Below, piece by piece: positions 1 to 10,481 of a stretch of 64,000 nucleotides of DNA. Both the position numbers and the translations under genes were made by a program. The DNA lies in the NCBI RefSeq assembly GCF_964204865.1, contig NC_135259.1, forward strand, positions 10,550,974-10,614,973, read 5' to 3'. How positions within the stretch are numbered: position 1 is the first letter of the stretch; each line of letters starts with the position of its first letter. Source of the stretch: Styela clava (lineage: Eukaryota > Chordata > Ascidiacea > Stolidobranchia > Styelidae). The notes beneath the pieces were generated by a model. That model was given only the letters and a program-made list of their open reading frames with translations. It was not told where the DNA came from and ran no database searches.

Positions 1-1106
1 TTTTTACACTTCTCTCTAGTATCGTAAACTCTGTCACAATTTTCATGAGGACAAGCGAAAGGTGGTTTGTTTGGAAATATTCCATCATTTGCAGCTTTTG
101 GTCTTCCTCGTTTGAGACAATTGTCTGGATCAAATGGAAACGGCGAAGCGATATTCCTACCAAGTTTGGGCTTCAAAAATTGTTCATCTTCCACTTCAAA
201 ATCAATATCATTAGTATCAATCAATGTATTTCTTTCACCAGACTTTTTCTTCACAGAAAATAAAGAGCTTATATCCAGACCAGCAACATAATTTTTAGAT
301 TTGGATCTTCGTACTTTTCTTTTTTTCTTAGATGGCTCTTCGCTTTTATTAATGTTCTCTTTACCACGATTAAGAGATTTAATAGGAGATTCATCATCAA
401 TATCAGTGTCTGAAGAATCAGTTCCGTCAGCATTAACTGGATTATAAGATCTGTCAGAGTCTGAAAAAGAATCGTCAGGACGAAGAATGTGAACAACAAG
501 TTGTGATTCTGGTGGATCATCATCTTCAGAGTTATCAGCGGAGAAAATTTCGACATATTCGACTTCTTCATTCAAATTTGAATTCTGTACATTGTCATCT
601 TGGATTTCCTCAACGTCAGTTTCAACTTGAACTTCATCTGCATCTTCTTTTTCAATTGAATTTATTTTGTCATTTTTCTCAGCAACTGAGATATTTTCCT
701 TTAAGTTATCCAATTCAACTTCCACTTCATCAAAAAGGCTTGAAGAGATAATAGAATTTTTATTAAAAATACCAAAAAATTCACATGCTTTTTCAAATGC
801 CTTCATCCCTCTAATATTACTTTTGCGAGGTATTTTCCCTGTGTATACATACGAAACCAAATTTTTGATTCCTACAGCAGTCACACCTTTCGGGGATAAT
901 TTTACCGTTCCACCATGTTGTTTTTGATTTTCTCTGAGAATCATTTTTTTTAAAGTAGCAGAAGCAGCAGCAAAAACACATTTATGAACTTCAAATATTT
1001 CATTACCAGCAACAATGGAAAGATCGCAAAGACTTTGACCCTGGCTCAAGTTATACATTTGTGACATCATATTGGTACAATGGTCTTGAGGTTCTGGAAA
1101 TTCCAT
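1..1106 (-). CDS. BTB/POZ zinc-finger protein, 5' part (3' end outside window)
   Basis: A frame open from ATG at 1106 to the left edge (about 368 codons), with no intron visible. Residues ~20-115 form a BTB/POZ domain (CDLSIVAGNEIFEVHKCVF, then a helix-rich part with VSYVYTGKIPRK). A long acidic Ser/Asp/Glu-rich linker follows, with a basic KKKRKVRRSKSK stretch (likely nuclear localisation signal) and a KRGRPK AT-hook core. The frame then enters what looks like a first C2H2 finger (FACPHENCDRVYDTREKC). BTB plus C2H2 fingers is the ZBTB architecture: nuclear, DNA-binding, dimerising through BTB, often a repressor. The linker length is typical. The orthologue cannot be named because most fingers are missing. 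The start is the first Met before the BTB fold; no splice-acceptor-like AG lies close upstream, unlike several neighbours. Confidence 0.85.
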   Translation of the reverse strand, partial: MEFPEPQDHCTNMMSQMYNLSQGQSLCDLSIVAGNEIFEVHKCVFAAASATLKKMILRENQKQHGGTVKLSPKGVTAVGIKNLVSYVYTGKIPRKSNIRGMKAFEKACEFFGIFNKNSIISSSLFDEVEVELDNLKENISVAEKNDKINSIEKEDADEVQVETDVEEIQDDNVQNSNLNEEVEYVEIFSADNSEDDDPPESQLVVHILRPDDSFSDSDRSYNPVNADGTDSSDTDIDDESPIKSLNRGKENINKSEEPSKKKRKVRRSKSKNYVAGLDISSLFSVKKKSGERNTLIDTNDIDFEVEDEQFLKPKLGRNIASPFPFDPDNCLKRGRPKAANDGIFPNKPPFACPHENCDRVYDTREKCK

Positions 1107-2180
1107 GATTATGATAAGATTTACAGACAAGTGGCCTACTATTATTCTCTAAAACCTGTAGTTGTACAAAACAATCGTATAAAGTTATTCAAATCATATC
1201 TAACGAAAATGTTTCAAATTAATAGATAGATGAAAAATAAGTATGAGAGTAAATTTGAAGAAAATTGAAAATAAACCATTCAAAGGCTATCTATTTCAGT
1301 ATCATCTAGATTTCTCCATCAAAATGGAATATTAAACTGTGACAGGTTTATTAATGTTGAGTACGGTACTGTTCTCCAATTCCAAAACTATTGTGAAACT
1401 GTTATCACTTCAGTGAACCAGATGATATTTGAATAAACAGAAAAAATAATTTAATAATATTGGTTGATTATTATTCACGAGGGTCAGTATGCAAGATTGG
1501 TTAAGTCATAGCAGCTCCCGGCAATGTCAGAATGTGTGTATGATGTATATAATTATTCATTCAGATATAGCATGAGCAATAAAAAATTCATAAAATATAC
1601 ATAGAATAAAATGTGTATGTGTGAATCAGCAATTTAAAATTTTGAAGATACTATAAAGTTGTGATGTTAATTATAGGTGACGTGAAATTTTTGAATCCAG
1701 GGAGGTTCCGAGAATTAGGACAATTATAGAGAGTTAAGTTTTTCAACTATTTATAACCGTATAATAGTTAAGTATATCTGATTTCTTCCCCTCCCCCCCA
1801 AAAAAAAACATACACAAAAATATTAAAAAACAAAAGATTTATAGATTGGGTGAAAAAACTGGCAAAACCTTTAATAAAGTTCAAAACATGTGAAAATACC
1901 AGCGCCAGTTTAGTTTTTCGATTGTACCTATTTTTGCAATTAAATATTCATCGGACAAGTACAGTACCATACAGTACGGTACCGGTACTGGGCTCAAACC
2001 TAATACACAAAGACAATTTCCGTTAGACAGTTAGAATTCGATCTGAATTAGTCATTGCTGAATTAATTACCACATTTGCATAAAAAACAAAAAAGTACCG
2101 GTACCGTACATGAAACAAAAGAACAACGAACCGGTACAGTATATTCTGATATTACCCATATTTATTCAATAGTGTCCGCA
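1107..2180. other. Intergenic, 5' side of the BTB gene
   Basis: No coding sequence seen. Position 1480-1560 carries a degenerate copy of a dispersed repeat beginning GGGTCAGTATGCAAGA (other copies near 4053 and 18787). Short GGTACCGG-type palindromes occur near 1977 and 2097. An A-rich stretch lies at 1799-1830. Confidence 0.5.
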
Positions 2181-2184
2181 AGTT

Positions 2185-2560
2185 ATAAATTTGACTGGCA
2201 GCCTTAGCGTCAATGGGGAATACTGTTCAACATAAATCAAACGAAATGCAGGTCAGCCGAAATCACCAACCCAGACACTTGACCGCATTATCTTTATAAT
2301 TTGTGATATAACAATGTGCTCACGTCGGTTCTTTGCGTAAATGACATTTTATATTTCATGTGCGCCGCGTTTGCATCGTCCCAGCTTAAATATTATATTA
2401 TTTATTATATTAGAGTTTAGAATCCCTGACTTCTGGACTTAGGCTGTACACCCTTTATCAGTCGTATACCCAACTTACGGTCCGGTATAAGATTTACATA
2501 TTTATCCCGGGGGAGAGGAAAGCCGATATACACTTGGGTATACCGTATACCCGGTTGAAG
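2185..2560 (-). repeat. Dispersed repeat copy (MITE-like), partner of 38328-38640
   Basis: Reverse complement of the repeat in intron 4 of the MOXD-like gene. Shared blocks include the AAATGACATTTTATATTTCATG segment, the GTATAC-rich end, and an outer end reading CAGTG(C/T)TCTTCAACCG on the element strand. The CAGTG start is typical of hAT-type ends, but no clean 8-bp target duplication was found. The part near 2490-2520 also matches the tail shared with the SINE-like copies at 4930 and 5560. Confidence 0.55.
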
Positions 2561-3543
2561 AGCACTGGGCTAGACTACCGGTAGGCTACATTTATATTGA
2601 ACCTGATGAAATGGGAAAAGTGGGTGATACCGTACAACATAAAAATTACGGTAATCATGAAGCAGTTCATTTCTTTCCTCATTATTCTAATCATCCCAAT
2701 TAATTTGCATTTAAAAATCGCCCTCACCTTACATTTTCAATGTTGTACCAGTAATTTGCAGCAGAGTTTTTTTTTTTTTTTTTTAATTTTAAAGGATTAG
2801 ACAAATAATGTGAAAAACACCTATCATGCCGTTACTGCGTTAGGAGTTCTCAATATTCATGTCTATGTAATTTTAGATATAATCCACTCTAAATTTCTCA
2901 AAGCATTATCGATTTATCGAGCAGATACCATATTCGTATTCTATCATTCCCCCACATAATATTTCATCTCTCAAGGGAATTTTTGTTACCCCTAAAACTC
3001 CAATTATCTTACATTTTATCATTGTTCTCAGAACAAATTGCATGTCAAGTATTTTGTCATATTTCACAGAATTTCTAAATTGCCAAACTGCATGTTTACC
3101 ACATGCCATGATTATTGATATTGAAATACTGTCTAACTCCTGTGTGAAAAATAAATTTGCAGCAGAGTTGGCACATTTAAAAAAACAAACAAGCAATGTC
3201 TTGCAAGGACAAATATTAATGCGCTCTCCGAAATCGGTACGCCACCAAACGGGTGCACGTTTCAAAGCTACTGTACGGTACCGGTATTGTTTTTCGCATG
3301 AGTTATACCTTAAATATATACTACTACGTTATACAGATGTGGAGAAGGAAGCTAATATCACGAAACAGATTCAAAACTTTATCGCCTTGCAGTAGAGTGA
3401 GTCGAATAACACTGTTTTTGATATTTAACGTTACATCATCTGCCGGGCCCGGGCGCCGGCCTGAACAGGCGCCACACCCCATCTCCAGTCACCGAAAAGA
3501 TGAGAGATAGAAACATTTCATTTTAACAAAACAATATTAATTA
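2561..3543. other. Intergenic, no gene supported
   Basis: Contains a 17-base T run near 2767 and GC-rich patches at 3440-3480. Open frames of ~118 codons on both strands at 2906-3395 have no recognisable domain and overlap each other. Confidence 0.4.
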
Positions 3544-3990
3544 AACAAGAGAGCAACGCTCAAATATATGGACACGCGGACAAGAGCGAAGCAGTCCCTA
3601 CCTTTGACGTTACCGTTACCGTACCCTCAAAAAACTTCCGAGTTTCCAGTCACAAGAATTTTCACAGTCAGCCGTCACGCTTGACTTGTTAAAAACCGTG
3701 TTCTCATAATTAAAAAGTAATACAGCGCAATTTTGGATGAAATATTAGATCTCATAAGATTCTTAGAAAAGTTAGGAATGAATAAAAGTAATAGCCTTCT
3801 GACAATCAAATATTTTAACCACTGAAAATTTCAAAATCAATCTTTCAATCAATCAAAATCATTCTTTAACCAGTGAAAATTTCAAAGCAATTGGTCCAGT
3901 ATTCGAAGAGAAAAGCGATTTTATCATGAAGAAAAAGAAGAAAATCAACAAGAACAACAACATCCATAGGTCCACTCACGTGTCCAAAAA
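3544..3990 (-). repeat. Dispersed repeat family A, copy 1
   Basis: Minus-strand copy of a roughly 400-450 bp element also present at about 4470-4645, 18967-19335, 27080-27495 and 29595-29900. Shared landmarks are AAGAGAGCAACGCTC and ATATATGGACACG at one end, an ACCGTACCCTCAAAAA block, GCCGTCACGCTTG, TAATAGCCTTCTG, and CACGTGTCC at the other end. The near-symmetric GGACACG ends suggest a non-autonomous DNA element. This copy has an internal duplication of the TTAACCA(C/G)TGAAAATTTC block. No protein is encoded. Confidence 0.7.
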
Positions 3991-4052
3991 GGACGATAGT
4001 ACAGATTTTTATAGAAATACAGCGCAGTGAATATTTAAACTTTGAATTGTGT

Positions 4053-4112
4053 TGGTCAGTATGCAAGACCTTTACAAGTTACCTAGGCTCCTGACCATAA
4101 ACTTCGAGCGAA
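4053..4112 (+). repeat. Dispersed repeat family B (GGTCAGTATGCAAGACC)
   Basis: Short block GGTCAGTATGCAAGACCT followed by CCTAGGCTCCTGACC. Related blocks lie at 1481-1540 and 18787-18836. It looks like the shared end of a retroelement family; the full element is not defined. Confidence 0.5.
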
Positions 4113-4189
4113 GCGGTAAATTCTTTGTTGGATAAATTTACTTTTGGTTCATGAAATCACAGATGGTCCTCCGGAGAAATACAAACGTC

Positions 4190-4390
4190 CGCATCTTCGG
4201 TGGCGTGGTGCATAGTGCTAAGCGTGAGGAATATGCTCACCATCGCACTTTTGATTACCCTGCGTGGGTTCGAATCCCGTCGGGGATAATGATGTGCGAG
4301 AGGATTGCTGGAATTCTCGCGTAGGGTGGTTCACGTAACCGCTGGTGGGTTACGGTTTACGGTTTGATTGTTACTTGTTTTCTCATTTAA
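4190..4390 (+). mobile_element. tRNA-derived SINE, copy 1
   Basis: The head resembles a tRNA: GGCGTGGTGCATAGTGCTAAG (A-box region) and a perfect B-box GGTTCGAATCC at 4267-4277. A non-tRNA body follows (GATGTGCGAGAGGATTGCTGG, then TGGTTCACGTAACCGCTGG). The same body appears at 5262-5455, so this is a SINE family rather than a functional tRNA. No cloverleaf-compatible 3' end was found. Confidence 0.7.
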
Positions 4391-4464
4391 AATTGCTTCA
4401 AAAGTATTGCCCGATTTTAAATCGCGTTCACTGTTTTGTATTGGATACGGAATGGACCTATGAA

Positions 4465-4650
4465 TCGTTTGTTATTACGTTGTTGTTGTTTCTCATGGTA
4501 TTTTCTTCTTAACGTTATGAAAAAATCGCCTTTCTCTTTAACTACTGGGCCAATTACTTTTTAAAATTTACAGTGGTTAAAGATTGTATTTTTCGCTAGG
4601 AGGCTATTACTTTTTCCTGTCTATATATTTGAGCATAGCTCTCTTTTTTG
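4465..4650 (+). repeat. Dispersed repeat family A, copy 2 (diverged, partial)
   Basis: Matches copies at 18967 and 27080 in the AAAAAATCGC(C/T)TTTCTCTT, ACTGGGCCAATT, GAGGCTATTACTTTTTCCTG and ATATATTTGAGC landmarks. It lacks the middle part (GCCGTCACG block). Confidence 0.6.
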
Positions 4651-4725
4651 AGGGTGGGCTGGTAACCTTATCCTAAGTTATACTCGCCTCCCATTTATGT
4701 CATCATTCTGTTTTACCTGTTTACT

Positions 4726-5000
4726 TCTTGTGTCGTTTTGAATTATGTCTGAGAACGGAAATAAAATGACCAATTCCATACCCGACATGGACTGGTAACC
4801 TTGTCTGTTTACTGTTACTTGTGTCGTTTTGCTTTATATCTGAGAACGGAAATAAAACGATTGATCCTATACTCGACATGGACTGGTAACAGGACAAGAA
4901 GCCGGGGTTCGCTATCTGATTGAGCAGTCCCATTGGATTTCTTCCCCCGGGATAAATATGTAAATCCTATCCTATGAAAATATCTTCTGTTAATTAATAT
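4726..5000 (+). repeat. Tandem repeat of a SINE-tail-like unit
   Basis: Two near-identical units of ~90 bp (about 4728-4800 and 4819-4891), each with CTTGTGTCGTTTTG, TCTGAGAACGGAAATAAAA and CGACATGGACTGGTAAC. They are followed by a tail with CCCGGGATAAATATGTAAA and ATCCTATCCT. The tail recurs at 5455-5580. Confidence 0.65.
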
Positions 5001-5261
5001 CTGAACCAACGTCAAGTCAACAAATTCTATTTATAAATTCTTTTATCGCAAGTAATTGCATATCTTGCTTCGTGACAAGGAATTTAAAATATTTAATTTT
5101 TTCTGTAAATATGAACGACTCCAAGAAAATGCGTGCTTGCTTTCATTTTATTGTGCTTTTAAAAAACGATTTGCTTTGACGGATTCCGTATATATTGGTA
5201 CCGTACTATTGTGGGTTCAGCAGGACTTTTTCTCGACGTAAAGTCGTAGAACTTTATGAGG

Positions 5262-5580
5262 CATTTGATTTGGTCTGACCGGCGCGGCGGTATGACTCAT
5301 CGTTCTTACTCTGCGTGGGAATTCCATGCCCGGATGATTATGTGCGAAAGGATTGCTGGACTCCTCGCCGCCGTAGGCTGGTTTACGTCACCGCTGCTCG
5401 GTTACGGCTTCCTCTACAATAAAGTCCATGCTTCCGAAAAGAAATAACTAACTAACCGTATACCCGACACGGAATGGTACTGGTAACCGGACGAGAGGCC
5501 GTGGTTCGCCGTATGGACTATGGTTAAGCCGTCTTATTGGTTTTCCTCTCTCCCGGGATAATTATGTAAATCCTATCCTG
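5262..5580 (+). mobile_element. tRNA-derived SINE, copy 2, with shared tail
   Basis: Same family as 4190-4390: ATTATGTGCGAAAGGATTGC, CGCCGTAGGCTGGTTTACGT, then TCGGTTACGGCTTCCTCTAC. The B-box is degraded. The tail 5455-5580 repeats the CCCGACA(C/T)GGA(A/C)TGGTA and CCCGGGATAATTATGTAAAT landmarks seen at 4880-4970. Confidence 0.65.
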
Positions 5581-6750
5581 GTCGCAACTCTCCAGCCCAT
5601 ATAGAATCGATAAATTATAACATAGTAAAAACCAAGACATTGCGATTGACAATTTATTCCAATTATAGCTCGCTTGTGATCAACATTCTAACTTTCTCTA
5701 AGAATGATTGCTACCTGTGTCCCAACGGCTTTCACGTAGAATACCCGTCAATGGATGTATTGAGCATCTCATATGAGAGCAATGAACAGAAAAGCTTTAA
5801 TGTTGACAAAGTTTGTAAATATATTGTGAGAAATCTTAGGACTTTTAATTCAATAATATTACCATACTTAACAATTACAAAAGTTGTTTAATCAGTCAAG
5901 ATTCATAGGAAAATCATAACTCTGATGATAAGCTTGAAGATAAATAAGCAAAGTATGATTAAAAACAATACTAAATCAATATTCAGTTGTTATAACAAAT
6001 AATACCAGGACTGAGAAGTTACTGGTAATGTATATTCGATAATTTAGCGAAGCATGGAAATAAAGCTTTGAGGAATTTTTTTTTCTGTCAAAACATCAGA
6101 CAGAAATTGGCGAACTGCATTGAAACTGACCAACTCTCGCTGAATAAATGAAAACAATCATAATAAAAACTTTGCACTCGCGTCTGTGAAGTTCCACTTT
6201 CAATTATCAATTTCGGGAATTACCGTAGCTTTGATATTTTGATCAAAGACAGAAAAACAATGTCATAAATTTTCTTTCAAGCATGGACATTGTGGAGTGT
6301 TCAGCGAATTAATGAGCAAGATGAAAGAGAACCTAATAACATAACAATATTTCTTATGTGAAAAAGATAATAATTTCAATGTATATGATGATGAACTTTT
6401 TATAAAAAATCCAGAGTTATCAAAGGAAAACACACTGTAACTTTGACTTATACAATCATATTCATGCTGCCAATAGATAAAGGGCAGCTGGTTTGCTAGC
6501 CATCCACTTGAAACATATATAACGAGTTGTATAAGTAATATACTCATATATACATGTTCAAGCGGTTCCAAAATTTATCACTTTGGGGTCTTCAAGTGCA
6601 TTACAAAGTACATCCTTGGATCTATATATTATCCTTTGGGTATTGTCTATCATCATAAAAACGCCAGAGTAAACTGAAGTGCACTCTGCTAGGTTGATAT
6701 GGAATGTCAACCAATAATATTCATACTGAGATGTGACAGACGAAATCACA
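5581..6750. other. Region 3' of the PP6 gene, no gene supported
   Basis: Holds the presumed 3' UTR of the PP6 gene near 6750. Open frames here (5640-5891 plus, 6263-6749 minus) have no recognisable domain. Confidence 0.4.
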
Positions 6751-7668
6751 TTATAAAAAGTAAGGTGCAGTGTTCCTGGGAGGTATCACACGCATATTAT
6801 CTGGAACAGCCCTGAAGAGTTTGGCTTCTCTGTCATCAGGCGTACGAACAAGCAAAATGGAAGCTATATTTCCACATCTATAACAGTAGTTAGGTGCAGA
6901 CCAGACAGTGACCAATTTCTCATCGAACATATACTTGTACCCTTCATGTACAAGTTGATGAGCACGACAAATCAATTTCAGGTTGTTGAGATGAACGAAT
7001 TCGTTGGTCACTTTAGATCCAAAAAGCCAGCCGGCACCTCTTGGACTTATTGCCCATGTTTCCACATCTTCAGGGTCAGACCATACAAGATCACAGAACG
7101 CTCCTTTGTGAGGAATCTCTTGCTGCCTATCGATGGTGCGAATCTGATCCATGGTTTTCACATCTGGAGATAAACCACCATGTACGCACAAAATACATGA
7201 ATCAATAATAGCTGCAACTGTGAGAAGGTCAAAAACTTTGGTGCAGTAACGCCAAGCATTAGCATTTCCATATTTCATTTGGCATTCATCATAGAAACCA
7301 TAAACTTGCGTGATCTGTCTGCTTTCATGATTTCCACGGAGAAGAGTAATCTTGTCTGGCCATTTTGCTTTCAGGGTTAATAGATATGTGAATGTTTCCA
7401 AACTGAAGTATCCACGATCGACAAAATCACCCATAAAAATGTAGTTGGTTTCTGGCACCTCTCCGCCAGTCCGGAACAGTTCTAATAAATCATAAAACTG
7501 TCCATGAATATCCCCACAAACAGTCACAGGTGAAGAGACAGGTTGAACATTGGATTCTTCAAGTAGAAGGTCACAGACATAATCACATAATTTTTTCAAA
7601 TCATTTTCTGGAAGATATTTACAATTCTTTTCAATTTCAATCATACGATCCAGGTCCAAGGGTCCCAT
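6751..7668 (-). CDS. PPP6C: Serine/threonine-protein phosphatase 6 catalytic subunit
   Basis: A complete 305-residue single-exon frame, exactly the usual PP6c length. PPP-family metal and phosphate-binding motifs are all present: GDIHG (52-56), GDFVDRG (80-86), RGNHES (111-116), and CVHGGLSPD. The PP6-type N-terminus ([20 protein letters not shown]) and the PP2A-class C-terminal TAPYFL are intact; the terminal Leu is the carboxymethylation site in this class. It dephosphorylates Ser/Thr in complex with SAPS and ankyrin subunits, acting in the cell cycle, DNA-damage and inflammatory signalling. I chose the Met at 7668 because it gives the canonical MGPLDLD start; an in-frame Met 18 nt upstream would add six residues. 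A TTTTTAG acceptor-like site ends 9 nt upstream of the start. The absence of introns is unusual for this gene in animals. Confidence 0.96.
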   Translation of the reverse strand: MGPLDLDRMIEIEKNCKYLPENDLKKLCDYVCDLLLEESNVQPVSSPVTVCGDIHGQFYDLLELFRTGGEVPETNYIFMGDFVDRGYFSLETFTYLLTLKAKWPDKITLLRGNHESRQITQVYGFYDECQMKYGNANAWRYCTKVFDLLTVAAIIDSCILCVHGGLSPDVKTMDQIRTIDRQQEIPHKGAFCDLVWSDPEDVETWAISPRGAGWLFGSKVTNEFVHLNNLKLICRAHQLVHEGYKYMFDEKLVTVWSAPNYCYRCGNIASILLVRTPDDREAKLFRAVPDNMRVIPPRNTAPYFL

Positions 7669-8762
7669 GATAAAACCTAAAAACATAATAAACTGTAGTG
7701 TCTTTATCTAAATGCAATTGGCAGACGAAATATGAATGATAGTATAAATTCACAGAAGACACGTTATCAAGTTATGTATAGTATCTGTGATATAGATACA
7801 GTCGTAAACATCAATTTTGAAATGCTGTATATGCCATATAAATAATCGAGGCGGTGGAGTCAGTATGGCCATTTTAAACTCACAGCAATTTTGAGCAAAA
7901 TTATAAATTTGGAGAGTCAAGATCTCAGACTTTTAATAAAAGTAATAGGAGACAAAACTTTCCTCAGTTTTTCGGTTCGCTGGCAGAGTCAAAGTTCTTG
8001 TTAAAAATCAATCAAAGACTTTTCAGAAGCCTTGGAGTTCCCTTGACTCCATCTCCACAGCATTTCAAATAAGAAGTATTTATCCTGATCATATCAAAGT
8101 TATCAGTATTTAATATAATTGAACGAGAAACTTACCTGGTCTGTTATAAAAAGCTTCTAGAAAAAGCTAGAAATACTAAAATTAATTCAATTTTTATAGT
8201 GTCTGCAAAAAAAAAAGTTGTACAATGATTTGGCAGGAAAAAATGCAACAAACATTAGTAATTATGTGATTGAAATCTCAAACTGTATCAGAAAACAAAA
8301 AGAACCTAATGAGAGCAATAGGAGAGAAATAAGAAAACAAAAAGATAGTTAGTTCATAACAGGCACATAATGATCATCAACATTGGCAGCAGAAAAGAAA
8401 CAATGAATGTATCAACACAAAAAATTATCACGAATAAATCTACTTATGATTTTGTATTTAAAAAATCAGAAATTTTGACGTGTTATTTCTGGTCTGAACA
8501 AATATTTTGACAATACAACTAATGGTACCAGTTCCGTTATTAAAATTGTACTTAGAATCAAATCCCAACCTTATTTCAAAGATTGGGTTGAAAGACTGCT
8601 TTTTTCTCACTTCAAAAAATATAAGTATTATAAATTTTGTAGAAATAAGATTTTCTTTGGATGCATGTACAGGAATACTTGTTTCGTAGTTCTGACTTGT
8701 ATAAAACAAAATTCCATCAAAGTAAAAGGATAGGAGTTGACTAAATGTGTCTTTTAGCTCCC
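7669..8762. other. Spacer between PP6 and RRN3 genes
   Basis: AT-rich, no coding signal. It should contain the PP6 5' leader region and the RRN3 3' UTR. AG at 7677-7678 (minus strand TTTTTAG) lies 9 nt before the PP6 start. Confidence 0.5.
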
Positions 8763-10481
8763 TTAGAACGATGACTTGTTCAATAATGAAAATCCAGGAG
8801 ACATTGACTTTCCACTGATTGAGTCAATAAAATGTTTATCTTGAGAGAATATACTTGGAATAGAAATAGGGCTTGCACTCATCAGCTCATTATCAATATG
8901 ATGATCTTCATCTCTCGATTCATCTTTGAGCTCTGGTACGCGGCCTTCCCACTCTTGGTATATTTCTTCAATCATATGACTTGAACTCTTAAGCAAATAT
9001 GGATCAAAAGGAAAAAAGCAATCAAGTGGGTTAACCGAAGCAGAGTTTTTTGATTGACCACACACAGGTAAAGTCATTCTGTTGTTTCTTTCTATTATTG
9101 TGTCACAATAGACAAGTTGATGTTGTCTCATTAGTGAAGAAAACATACCAACCACAGTGCTTATGCAAAATTTCAATGGATTCAGACGGCTCATAATAAT
9201 ATGTTCTAAATTGAATTTGCGCATTATTTCAAATCCTTTTGGAAGGTCTAATATCTGTTTATGCCTGAATATAATAATATAAAATACAGCTTGGCACGCA
9301 CTATAAAATGCTCCGTGGCGTACAGTTTCATGTAGAGGTCCGATATAGTCGTATAAACCTTCTCTCTCTTTGATATAGCAATGTATCCATACAGTCATCG
9401 CATTTAGTATTGTCAGTACAGAATTCAAATGTAGATATTTTGCCCTTGCAAGAAAGCTAGCTATATATGACAATGACGTCTGTCGTAATATCATAGGTGC
9501 ACTTGGATCTTGAACCTTTCTCCATAAATGGTTGAGAAAAGTCTCAGAAAATGATTTTTCAAAACTGCAGATATAAAAAATTAGGAATTGAATATGACTG
9601 CTATCATGAATTGGAAGAATCACTTTGTCAAAAATGGAGACTAATTCTTTTAATAGAGTGTCTGCTTGGAGTGATAACTCCCCATTTGAATAACAAATAT
9701 CATGTATGAACTGAAGTAGAGTTTCCATCACAATATCCAATTTGTCAACAAAACCCTCTTTTTTCATTGAATTATCAGTTTCCATTTCAAATAGATCATG
9801 TTCTTCAGTAGTCATTGATTTCTTTATAGATTCTCTTGGACAGTGTGTATCTAGTTTTAAGGATTTACTTATGATAAGTTCCAAGATTTGCGGTCGCAAG
9901 TTAACCCGGTATGTAGTCAGAAAAAGCAAATTCTTGATGTACCAATCCAATGCTTCTTTGTCCTTTTTTATAAAGGGATAATGTGAAACTAAAAGTGGCA
10001 AAACTATGTTAGTTGTCAATGGTATAAGGGTAAAAATTTTCTTTAATGTGCCATGGATAATATGAAATATTTCTTCCTGGGGTACACAAGTCTCACACGA
10101 TGTGAGATTAGACAAGCAAGATGCAGGAATAAAATGAGTAATAAGACAGTTCAAAACTTGGAGTTGGTGGACAGAATTGGCAGCAACAAGTTCAAGTAGA
10201 AATTTCTGAAATAATTCGATTACTTCTTTTTCTCGATTGACCCATCTTATGCTCAGCATTCGATGAACTAATTTCTTTTGATCCTGATCAAGGATATTAA
10301 CAATGTCAATAAATTGTTTCAACATTTCACTGAGATGACTTGATTTGATTAATGGGTCTTCTATTTGTTGTACAATCAGCATGTAATTCTCAGGAATTCC
10401 ACATTTATTTTCTTCTATAACATCAGCTAGATGTCCACCGAATCGCACAGACTTTTTACCGGAGCTCTTCATATCAGTCAT
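8763..10481 (-). CDS. RRN3: RNA polymerase I-specific transcription initiation factor RRN3 (TIF-IA)
   Basis: A single-exon frame of 572 residues; the human protein is about 650. The family's HEAT-repeat body is recognisable, with the conserved block GPLHETVRHGAFYSACQAVF, the FRHKQIL helix, and the SRLNPLKFC motif followed by VVGMFSSLMRQHQLVYC. RRN3 binds RNA polymerase I and the SL1/TIF-IB complex to start rRNA transcription in the nucleolus, and is controlled by growth-dependent phosphorylation. The C-terminal acidic and Ser-rich tail is short, which explains most of the length difference. The start is ATG at 10479-10481; stops precede it. The gene has many introns in vertebrates and none here. 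It lies 1.1 kb upstream of PP6 on the same strand. Confidence 0.9.
   Translation of the reverse strand: MTDMKSSGKKSVRFGGHLADVIEENKCGIPENYMLIVQQIEDPLIKSSHLSEMLKQFIDIVNILDQDQKKLVHRMLSIRWVNREKEVIELFQKFLLELVAANSVHQLQVLNCLITHFIPASCLSNLTSCETCVPQEEIFHIIHGTLKKIFTLIPLTTNIVLPLLVSHYPFIKKDKEALDWYIKNLLFLTTYRVNLRPQILELIISKSLKLDTHCPRESIKKSMTTEEHDLFEMETDNSMKKEGFVDKLDIVMETLLQFIHDICYSNGELSLQADTLLKELVSIFDKVILPIHDSSHIQFLIFYICSFEKSFSETFLNHLWRKVQDPSAPMILRQTSLSYIASFLARAKYLHLNSVLTILNAMTVWIHCYIKEREGLYDYIGPLHETVRHGAFYSACQAVFYIIIFRHKQILDLPKGFEIMRKFNLEHIIMSRLNPLKFCISTVVGMFSSLMRQHQLVYCDTIIERNNRMTLPVCGQSKNSASVNPLDCFFPFDPYLLKSSSHMIEEIYQEWEGRVPELKDESRDEDHHIDNELMSASPISIPSIFSQDKHFIDSISGKSMSPGFSLLNKSSF

Noticed and set aside
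269..571. 100-residue hydrophobic open frame, minus strand
   Set aside because: Overlaps the BTB gene in another frame; its composition comes from the Asp/Ser-rich linker read out of frame.
2906..3395. Overlapping ~118-residue frames on both strands
   Set aside because: No domain, mutually antisense, in a repeat-rich region.
4195..4280. Possible tRNA gene
   Set aside because: A good B-box, but a SINE body continues and is shared with another copy; no acceptor-stem pairing or proper 3' end.
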